NCBI RefSeq assembly: GCF_009729415.1
Contig: NZ_MPKW01000022.1
Location: forward strand, 124,001 to 188,000
DNA length: 64,000 nt
DNA from: Mycolicibacterium sp. CBMA 234
GTDB taxonomy: Bacteria; Actinomycetota; Actinomycetes; Mycobacteriales; Mycobacteriaceae
Direction: 5' to 3'
The position numbers and the translations under genes were made by a program. The notes beneath the pieces are model-generated. The model had not been told where the DNA came from and did not search any database. It worked only from the letters and a program-made list of their open reading frames with translations. This document shows positions 57,249-64,000 of the stretch, one piece after another. Every line of letters starts with the position of its first letter. The stretch's first letter is position 1.

Positions 57249-60200
57249 GTGTCTGCCAGGACTGCCCGTCTCGTCGCGATCATCGCGGGCCTTGCGGGTC
57301 TGCTGCTTTGCGCGCTGACCCCACTGCTGCCCGTCAAGCAGACCACCGCAACGGTGCTGTGGCCCCAAGCCACCGGCCCGGGTGGTCTGATCTCCGATGT
57401 CACCGCCCCACTCGTGTCCGGTGCGCCGCTGGCGCTGGATGTCTCCATCCCGTGCCAAGCGATTGCCACCCTGCCGGCCGCGGGCGGTCTGGTGTTCTCC
57501 ACCATCCCGCCCGACGGCATCGACGCCAGCCGCAACGGCCTGTTCGTCCGGGCCAACGCCACCGACGTCGTCGTCGCGTTCCGGGACACCGTGGCTGCCG
57601 TCGCCAAGCGCGCCGACATCGCCGCCGCGAAGTGCAGCGGCCTGCACCTGTGGGCCAATAACGGTGGCGTCGGCGCCGACTTCATGGGCCTGCCGGGCGC
57701 CTCGGGCACCGGAAGCGTGGAGAAGAAGCCTCAGGTGGCAGGCGTCTTCACCGAGCTCAAAGTTCCTGCGCAGCCAGGTCTGTCCGCGCGGATCGATATC
57801 GACACCCGGTTCATCGTCGTCCCTACGTTCCTGAAGTCGGCCGCGATGGCGCTGGGTGTGCTGCTGACGCTGGTCTCTATCGTCGCGCTGGCATTGCTGG
57901 ACCGGATGGACGGCCGCCGGGTGCACGACGGGTGGCAGCGCTTCTGGAAGGTCAGCCGCTGGCATTGGCTGGCAGACATCGCGGTGTTCACCGGCCTGAT
58001 CGGCTGGCATCTGATCGGCGCCATCTCCTCTGATGACGGCTACAACCTGACCATCGCCCGCGTCTCCAGTCAGGCCGGCTACGTCGCCAACTACTACCGC
58101 TACTTCGGCACGTCCGAAGCGCCGTTCGACTGGTACCAATCGGTGCTCGCGCACCTGTCGGCAATCAGCACCGACGGCGTGTGGATGCGCCTGCCCGCAC
58201 TGCTCGCCGGTATGGCTACCTGGACGCTGCTGTCGCGCTGGGTGTTGCCGCGGCTCGGCCCCGGCGCTCGCGGAGTCTCGGCCAACGCCATCGCGGTATG
58301 GACCGCAGCGGCAGTGTTCCTGGCCGCCTGGTACCCGTTCAACAACGGCTTGCGCCCCGAGCCGCTGATCGCCTTCGGCGTCATCGCGACCTGGGTGCTC
58401 ATCGAATACGCCATCGCGACCCGACGGCTGGCCCCGGCGGCCGTCGCGATCATCGTGGCGGCGTTCACCGCGACGACCGCACCGCAGGGCCTGATTGCGC
58501 TGGCCCCGCTGCTGATCGGCGCCCGCGCGCTGGTCCGGACGGTGCGCAGCCGTCGGGCCGGTTCCGGCCTGCTGGCGCCGATCGCCACCCTGGCCGCGTC
58601 GGCGTCGCTGATCCTGACAGTGATCTTCCGGGACCAGACCCTGGCCACGGTCGCCGAGTCGGCGCGCATCAAGTACACCGTCGGCCCGACCATCTCGTGG
58701 TACCAGGAATTCCTGCGCTACTACTTCCTCACAGTCGAGGACAGCGTCGACAGCTCCATGACCCGCCGGTTCTCCGTCCTGATCCTGCTGCTGTGTGTGT
58801 TCGCCGCCCTGACGCTGCTGCTGCGCAAGGGCCGGGTGCCGGGCCTGGCCAGCGGACCGGTGTGGCGTCTGCTCGGCAGCACCATGCTCGGGCTCCTGCT
58901 GCTGCATTTCACCCCGACCAAATGGGCCGTGCAGTTCGGCGCGTTCGCCGGGCTGTCGGGTGCGTTCGGCGCGCTGATCGCCTTCGCATTCGCGACGGTC
59001 GGGCTGCACAGCCGACGGAACCTCGCGCTGTACGTGACCGCGCTGATGTTCGTACTGGCCTGGGCGACGTCCGGAATCAACGGCTGGTTCTACGTCGGCA
59101 ACTACGGCGTGCCGTGGTTCGACCGCCAGCCGGTGCTCGCCGGCCATCCGGTGACCTCAATGTTCCTGGTGCTGGCGATCATCTCCGCGCTGCTGGCCGG
59201 CTGGCTGCACTTCCGCATTGACTACGCCGGCCATACCGAGGTCGCCGAGACCCGGCGCAACCGGGCACTGGCGTCGACGCCGCTGCTCATCGTCGCGATC
59301 ATCATGGTCGTGCTCGAGGTCGGCTCGATGGCCAAGGGCTTTGTGCAGCGCTACCCGCAGTACACGACCGCACGGGCCAACCTTGACGCCCTGGCCTCGG
59401 GTCTGTCTGACAAAAGTTGCGCCATGGCCGACGACGTGCTGGTCGAGGCCGACACCAACGCCGGCATGCTGCAGCCCGTCCCCGGCCAGACCTGGGGCAA
59501 GTACGGCCCGCTGGGCGGCGAGAACCCGGTCGGCTTCACGCCGAACGGCGTTAGCGACTCGCTGGCCCCGCCGCACCCCGTCGTCGCAAACCCGGGCACC
59601 GTGAACTCGGATGGTTCGCCCAACAAGCCCAACGTCGGCATCGCTTTCGCGGCCGGCACCGGCGGCGGCTACGGCCCGACGGGCGTCAACGGCTCCAGCG
59701 TCTACCTGCCGTTCGGCCTTGACCCGGCCCGCACCCCGGTGCTCGGCAGTTACAAGGAGAACAGCGTCGCAGCCAAGGCCACGTCGGCCTGGTACCAGCT
59801 GCCGGCGCGCACCGCGGACCGGCCGCTCGTCACCGTCGCGGCCGCCGGCGCCATCTGGTACTACGACGAAGAGCACGAGTTCCACTACGGCCAGTCGCTC
59901 AAGCTGCAGTGGGGTGTGCACCGGCCAGACGGCAGCTACCAGGCCCTCGGCGAGGTTCAGCCCATCGACACCTTCGCCCAATACGCCTGGCGCAACCTGC
60001 GATTCCCGCTGAAGTGGGCACCGCCGGAGGCCAACGTGGCCCGCATCGTGGCTGACGATCCGAACCTGTCCGAGGACCAGTGGTTCGGCTTCACCCCGCC
60101 GCGGGTGCCGACGCTGCAGACCGCGCAGCAGCTCCTCGGGTCGCAGACGCCGATCCTCATGGATATCGCCACGGCCGCGAACTTCCCATGCCAGCGCCCG

Positions 60201-60509
60201 TTCTCCGAGCATCTCGGCGTGGCGGAGCTGCCGCAGTACCGCATCCTGCCCAACACCAAGCAGGTCGTGGTGTCGTCGAACATGTGGCAGTCCGCGCAGA
60301 AGGGTGGCCCCTTCCTGTTCATCCAGGCACTGCTGCGGACGTCGACCATCCCGACCTACCTGCGCAACGACTGGTACCGGGACTGGGGCTCGATCGAGCG
60401 CTACGACCCGGTGGTGCCGCCTCAGCAGGCGCCGCCCGCAGTGATTGACCAAGGCACCATGACCGTCAACGGTTGGAGCCGCCGTGGCCCGATCCGGGCC
60501 CTGCCATGA
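57249..60509 (+). CDS. embA: Arabinosyltransferase EmbA (Rv3794)
   Basis: A 1086-residue GT-C arabinosyltransferase; with EmbB it forms branched arabinan of arabinogalactan. The catalytic segment is GAISSDDGYNLTIARV; the next loop GTSEAPFDWYQ differs from EmbB's GSPEDPFGWYY. C-terminal binding modules (FGLDPARTPVLGSY, AWRNLRFPL) and DWYRDWGS are kept. GTG at 57249 was chosen with the -10; GTG at 57237, four codons upstream, is also in frame but lies within the -10 element. The stop overlaps embB. Confidence 0.93.
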   Translation: MSARTARLVAIIAGLAGLLLCALTPLLPVKQTTATVLWPQATGPGGLISDVTAPLVSGAPLALDVSIPCQAIATLPAAGGLVFSTIPPDGIDASRNGLFVRANATDVVVAFRDTVAAVAKRADIAAAKCSGLHLWANNGGVGADFMGLPGASGTGSVEKKPQVAGVFTELKVPAQPGLSARIDIDTRFIVVPTFLKSAAMALGVLLTLVSIVALALLDRMDGRRVHDGWQRFWKVSRWHWLADIAVFTGLIGWHLIGAISSDDGYNLTIARVSSQAGYVANYYRYFGTSEAPFDWYQSVLAHLSAISTDGVWMRLPALLAGMATWTLLSRWVLPRLGPGARGVSANAIAVWTAAAVFLAAWYPFNNGLRPEPLIAFGVIATWVLIEYAIATRRLAPAAVAIIVAAFTATTAPQGLIALAPLLIGARALVRTVRSRRAGSGLLAPIATLAASASLILTVIFRDQTLATVAESARIKYTVGPTISWYQEFLRYYFLTVEDSVDSSMTRRFSVLILLLCVFAALTLLLRKGRVPGLASGPVWRLLGSTMLGLLLLHFTPTKWAVQFGAFAGLSGAFGALIAFAFATVGLHSRRNLALYVTALMFVLAWATSGINGWFYVGNYGVPWFDRQPVLAGHPVTSMFLVLAIISALLAGWLHFRIDYAGHTEVAETRRNRALASTPLLIVAIIMVVLEVGSMAKGFVQRYPQYTTARANLDALASGLSDKSCAMADDVLVEADTNAGMLQPVPGQTWGKYGPLGGENPVGFTPNGVSDSLAPPHPVVANPGTVNSDGSPNKPNVGIAFAAGTGGGYGPTGVNGSSVYLPFGLDPARTPVLGSYKENSVAAKATSAWYQLPARTADRPLVTVAAAGAIWYYDEEHEFHYGQSLKLQWGVHRPDGSYQALGEVQPIDTFAQYAWRNLRFPLKWAPPEANVARIVADDPNLSEDQWFGFTPPRVPTLQTAQQLLGSQTPILMDIATAANFPCQRPFSEHLGVAELPQYRILPNTKQVVVSSNMWQSAQKGGPFLFIQALLRTSTIPTYLRNDWYRDWGSIERYDPVVPPQQAPPAVIDQGTMTVNGWSRRGPIRALP

Positions 60510-63500
60510 CCGGGACGGGAATGAACGCTCAGCAAGTGAAGGTCACCCGTTGGGTGGCCATGGTGGCGGGTCTGATCGGCTTTGTGCTGTCAGCGCTGAC
60601 GCCGCTGCTGCCGGTGGTGCAGACAACCGCACAGTTGAATTGGCCGCAGCAGGGCCAGTTCAACAATGTGACCGCGCCACTGATTTCGCAGACCCCGGTC
60701 TCACTGAAGGCGACCATCCCGTGCGAGGCGCTGCGGACGCTGCCGCCGTCGGGTGGGCTGGTGTTCGGCACCGTGCCCAAGGACGGCAAGCAAGCCGCGC
60801 TCAACGGATTGCTGGTCAACGTATCCAGCACCCGGGTCGACATCACCGACCGCAACGTGGTGATCGCCAGCGTGCCGCGACTGAAAGTCATTGGCACACC
60901 CGGTTGTTCGCACATCGAGATCATCTCCGACAAGAACGGGACCTTCGCGACGTTCGTCGGGCTGACGGGCACCGACGGCAAGGAACTGCGGACCGGTTTC
61001 CCTGACCCGAACCTGCGGCCGACCGTCGTCGGCATCTTCACCGACCTGAAGGGCGCTGCACCGCAAGGCCTTTCGGTGTCGGCGACCATCGACACCCGGT
61101 TCATCAACCGGCCCACCATCCTGAAGTACACCGCCATGTTCGGCGGCATCGCGGCGACGATCGTTGCGCTGCTGGCACTCTGGCGACTGGACAGGCTGGA
61201 CGGGCGCCGCATGCAGCGCCTGATCCCCAGCCGCTGGCGGACCTTCAACCTGGTTGACGGCGTAGTGGTCGGCGGGTTCCTGCTGTGGCATGTGTTGGGC
61301 GCCGGGTCATCTGACGACGGCTACATCTTGGGCATGGCGCGCGTCGCCCCGCACGCGCAGTACATGGTCAACTACTTCCGCTGGTTCGGCAGCCCTGAGG
61401 ACCCGTTCGGCTGGTACTACAACGTGCTGGCGCTGATGACCCACGTCAGCGACGCCAGTATCTGGATGCGCCTGCCGGACTTGGTTTGTGCCCTGGTCTG
61501 CTGGCTGCTGCTGTCGCGTGAAGTGCTGCCCCGGCTCGGACCTGCGGTGGCGGGCAGTCGCGCTGCCATGTGGGCCGCGGGCCTGACGCTGATGGCCGCG
61601 TGGATGCCGTTCGACAACGGTCTGCGCCCCGAAGGCCAGATCGCCACCGGCGCGCTGATCACCTACGTGCTCATCGAGCGCGCCATCGGCACCAGCCGCC
61701 TGACCCCGGCCGCCCTGGCGATCATCAGCGCAGCCTTCACCCTGGGCATTCAGCCGACCGGCCTGATCGCCGTGGCGGCCCTGCTGGCCGGTGGTCGTCC
61801 GATCCTGCGGATTCTGGCCAAGCGGCGCCGCGAGGTCGGCACCTGGCCGCTGCTGCTGCCGCTGTTGGCGGCCGGCTTCGTCATCCTGACCGTGGTTTTC
61901 GTCAACCAGACCGCGGCGGGGGTGTTGGAGGCCACCAGGATTCGCACCGCGATCGGACCCAGCCAGGCCTGGTACACCGAGAATCTGCGGTACTACTACC
62001 TGTTCCTGCCGACGGTCGACGGCTCGATGACGCGGCGCTTCGGCTTCCTGCTGACCGCGCTGAGCCTGTTCACCTCGATGTTCATGATCTTGCGGCGCAA
62101 GCGAATTCCGGGCGTCGCACGAGGCCCGGTATGGCGCCTGATGGGCATCATCTTCGCCACCATGTTCTGCCTGATGTTCACTCCGACCAAGTGGGTGCAC
62201 CACTTCGGCCTGTTCGCGGCCGTGGGCGCCGCCATGGCGGCCGTGGCCACCGTGCTGGTGTCGCGGTCGGTGCTGAAGTCGCCGCGCAACCGCATGGCCG
62301 TCACTGCGGCGGTGCTGTTCCTGCTGGCGCTCGTTTCGGCCACCACCAACGGATGGTGGTACGTGTCGAGCTACGGCGTGCCGTTCAACAACGACATGGT
62401 CGCCGTCGGCGGAATCAAGCTCAGCACAATCTTTTTGGTGCTGTTCGTGATCACAGCGCTATGGGCGTTCTGGCTGCACTTCAACAGTGACCGCCCTGAA
62501 GGCCGGCTCACCCGGCTGGTCACCGCGGCGCCGATCCCGCTGGCCGCCGCGTTCATGGTGATCGTGTGTGTGGCGTCGATGGCCATCGGCGCATTCCGCG
62601 AGTACCCGACGTACTCGAACCTCGCGAGCAACGTGCGGGCCCTGGGCGGCGGCTGCGGGCTGGCCGACAACGTGCTGGTCGAACCCGACTCCAACGCCGG
62701 CTTCCTGACCCCGCAGCCCGGCGACTACGGGCCACTGGGTGCACTGGGCGGCGTCAACCCGGTCGGTTTCACACCGAACGGCGTACCGGATCACACTGTC
62801 GCCGAAGCGATTCGGCTTGATTTCCCGGTGTCAGGCACCGACTCGGACTGGGACGCCGACGTCAAGCTCAAGACCCCGGGCATCAACGGTTCCCAGGTGC
62901 CGCTGCCCTACGGCCTGGACCCCGCGCGGGTGCCGGTCGCGGGGACCTACACCACCGGCCCGCACTCGCAGGCCAAGCTGACCTCGGCCTGGTATGGCCT
63001 GCCCGCCGTCGACGCCGCGCATCCGCTGGTGGTCGTCACCGCAGCCGGCACCATCACCGGAAACAGCTCGCTCAAGGGGCACACCGAGGGGCAGACCATC
63101 GAGCTCGAATACGGCCGCACCGGCCCCGACGGCCATCCCGTCGCCGGTGGGCGGTTGGTGCCGTACGACCTGGGCCCGACACCATCGTGGCGCAACCTGC
63201 GGTTCGACCGTCGCCAGATTCCGGCCGACGCCACATACGTTCGCGTTGTGGCAGTGAACCTTTCGCTCAACGAAGGCGACTGGATCGCTGTTACTCCCCC
63301 GCGCGTGCCCGAGCTCAAGAGCATCCAGCAGTACGTCGGCACCACGCAGCCCGTGCTGATGGACTGGGCCGTCGGTCTGGCGTTCCCGTGCCAGCAGCCG
63401 ATGCTGGTGCGCAACGGCGTGACCGAGGTGCCGAAGTTCCGCATCACGCCGGACTACACCGCCAAGAAGCAGGACACCGACACCTGGCAGGACGGCATCA

Positions 63501-63700
63501 ACGGTGGTCTGCTGGGCATCACCGATGTGCTGCTGAAGGCGCACGTGATGTCGACGTACCTGTCCGACGACTGGGGCCGGGACTGGGGCTCGCTACGCCA
63601 GTTCACGACCGTCGCCGACGCGACGCCGGCGCGACTGGACCTGGGCACGGCCGTGCACAGCGGGTTCTGGTCTCCGGGGCAGATGCGGATCAAGCCCTAG
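60506..63700 (+). CDS. embB: Arabinosyltransferase EmbB (Rv3795)
   Basis: A 1064-residue GT-C arabinosyltransferase and main ethambutol target. D270 of SDDGYILGMARV corresponds to the catalytic Asp299 of M. tuberculosis EmbB. Met277 in the same stretch (codon 61334-61336) corresponds to Met306, where ethambutol-resistance changes arise; it is kept as Met. C-terminal modules include YGLDPARVPVAGTYTTG and WRNLRFDRR. The ATG at 60506 overlaps the embA stop (ATGA). A palindromic terminator follows. Confidence 0.95.
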   Translation: MTGTGMNAQQVKVTRWVAMVAGLIGFVLSALTPLLPVVQTTAQLNWPQQGQFNNVTAPLISQTPVSLKATIPCEALRTLPPSGGLVFGTVPKDGKQAALNGLLVNVSSTRVDITDRNVVIASVPRLKVIGTPGCSHIEIISDKNGTFATFVGLTGTDGKELRTGFPDPNLRPTVVGIFTDLKGAAPQGLSVSATIDTRFINRPTILKYTAMFGGIAATIVALLALWRLDRLDGRRMQRLIPSRWRTFNLVDGVVVGGFLLWHVLGAGSSDDGYILGMARVAPHAQYMVNYFRWFGSPEDPFGWYYNVLALMTHVSDASIWMRLPDLVCALVCWLLLSREVLPRLGPAVAGSRAAMWAAGLTLMAAWMPFDNGLRPEGQIATGALITYVLIERAIGTSRLTPAALAIISAAFTLGIQPTGLIAVAALLAGGRPILRILAKRRREVGTWPLLLPLLAAGFVILTVVFVNQTAAGVLEATRIRTAIGPSQAWYTENLRYYYLFLPTVDGSMTRRFGFLLTALSLFTSMFMILRRKRIPGVARGPVWRLMGIIFATMFCLMFTPTKWVHHFGLFAAVGAAMAAVATVLVSRSVLKSPRNRMAVTAAVLFLLALVSATTNGWWYVSSYGVPFNNDMVAVGGIKLSTIFLVLFVITALWAFWLHFNSDRPEGRLTRLVTAAPIPLAAAFMVIVCVASMAIGAFREYPTYSNLASNVRALGGGCGLADNVLVEPDSNAGFLTPQPGDYGPLGALGGVNPVGFTPNGVPDHTVAEAIRLDFPVSGTDSDWDADVKLKTPGINGSQVPLPYGLDPARVPVAGTYTTGPHSQAKLTSAWYGLPAVDAAHPLVVVTAAGTITGNSSLKGHTEGQTIELEYGRTGPDGHPVAGGRLVPYDLGPTPSWRNLRFDRRQIPADATYVRVVAVNLSLNEGDWIAVTPPRVPELKSIQQYVGTTQPVLMDWAVGLAFPCQQPMLVRNGVTEVPKFRITPDYTAKKQDTDTWQDGINGGLLGITDVLLKAHVMSTYLSDDWGRDWGSLRQFTTVADATPARLDLGTAVHSGFWSPGQMRIKP

Positions 63701-63707
63701 TTCGCTG

Positions 63708-63770
63708 CGCCGAGTGGCCAGTTATGACGCGCTTTTCCCGAAAAGCCGTGTCCTAACTGGCCATTCGGCG
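63708..63770. terminator. Large palindromic hairpin downstream of embB
   Basis: Outer 17-bp arms CGCCGAGTGGCCAGTTA (63708-63724) and TAACTGGCCATTCGGCG (63754-63770), with one G-T mismatch, enclose a second hairpin GCTTTT-CCCG-AAAAGC (63731-63746) with near-paired flanks. It lies between convergent embB and the partial gene, where a bidirectional terminator is expected. Confidence 0.7.
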
Positions 63771-63780
63771 TCAGGGGCAG

Positions 63781-64000
63781 CTACTTCCAGCGCCACCAGT
63801 GCTCGTCCGGATCGCTAGGGTTATCGACCGATTTGAGGTCGAGTGACGTGGGCGTCGCCGACAGGGGTTGCAGGACCCACTCCGTCGGCGCCGCCACCGC
63901 GTTCGTCGGCCCACCGGACAGGTAGCCCTCCGTCCAGCGGAGGCGGATGACACACGGCCCGTTGGGGGACACCGGCTGGTAGCTCCAGGTACCCCGCTGG
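63781..64000 (-). CDS. Partial hypothetical protein (C-terminus)
   Basis: The last 72 codons of a minus-strand gene; the start lies beyond the right edge. The visible protein is Trp-rich and hydrophilic (RGTWSYQPVSPNGPCVIRLRW, then SLDLKSVDNPSDPDEHWWRWK at the end) with no membrane helix. I do not recognise it. Codon use looks like its neighbours, and it converges with embB beyond a hairpin. Confidence 0.6.
   Translation of the reverse strand, partial: QRGTWSYQPVSPNGPCVIRLRWTEGYLSGGPTNAVAAPTEWVLQPLSATPTSLDLKSVDNPSDPDEHWWRWK

Noticed and set aside
57234..59147. A 637-codon open frame on the minus strand opposite embA.
   Set aside because: It is antisense to embA, has Arg/His/Gln/Gly-rich composition typical of GC-rich shadow frames, and no recognisable domain.

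Overview
The window comes from a fast-growing, non-tuberculous mycobacterium (a Mycolicibacterium-type genome). It is GC-rich, and from about 18.5 kb onward it follows the order of the M. tuberculosis Rv3772-Rv3795 region: hisC2, an Rv3773c-like gene, echA21, an Rv3777-like oxidoreductase, an Rv3778c-like aminotransferase-fold protein, Rv3779, bpa/Rv3780, wzt-glfT1-wzm, gtrA, dprE1-dprE2, aftA and embC-embA-embB. Arabinan polymerases, DprE1/2 and MmpS/MmpL proteins are diagnostic of mycolic-acid bacteria. No insertion sequence, prophage or CRISPR array was seen.

1-8.9 kb: a tightly packed minus-strand operon (phosphotriesterase-family hydrolase, acyl-CoA ligase, small metallophosphoesterase, alkyl sulfatase cut by the window edge) faces a small membrane-protein gene and an mmpS-mmpL pair. 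The same inverted repeat, with core TATCAACCYAGTTGA, lies in front of both transcription units and suggests a common regulator. 8.9-18.2 kb: a second acyl-CoA ligase, a decayed carboxymuconolactone decarboxylase gene, and a six-gene minus-strand operon encoding a cobalt-type nitrile hydratase (alpha, beta, accessory protein) with an MBL-fold lactonase-like enzyme, an oxidoreductase-VOC fusion and a SnoaL-like protein. A divergent TetR gene and a long perfect inverted repeat sit at its head. A WS/DGAT acyltransferase and another TetR follow.

18.2-31.8 kb: tRNA-Arg and tRNA-Ser, then hisC2, echA21, a second-type undecaprenyl-diphosphatase, small regulator and enzyme genes (AraC, VOC, Ddn-like, GntR with a textbook operator, PPOX-like, OsmC), a three-gene SPFH / zinc-ribbon / small-membrane set that resembles Bacillus ydjIGH without pspA, and tRNA-Ser(TGA). 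31.8-38.2 kb: a PLP-fold protein apparently lacking its PLP lysine, Rv3779, the proteasome activator Bpa, and the galactan initiation/export genes wzt-glfT1-wzm.

38.2-49.3 kb: an accessory block set between the galactan exporter and gtrA. It holds two tandem paralogous zinc metallopeptidases, a DUF2207-like membrane protein, a GjpA-like porin, a 13E12-family HNH protein with an SOS-box-like site over its start codon, an AhpD-like protein, a MocR regulator and an HD hydrolase. 49.3-63.7 kb: the arabinan machinery, in which DprE1/DprE2 make decaprenyl-phosphoryl-arabinose, AftA primes galactan and EmbC/A/B extend arabinan. DprE1 has Ala where the benzothiazinone-reactive Cys lies in M. tuberculosis. 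Many genes show a TAnnnT element 6-9 nt before the start codon, the usual mycobacterial leaderless arrangement. A partial unknown gene closes the window.
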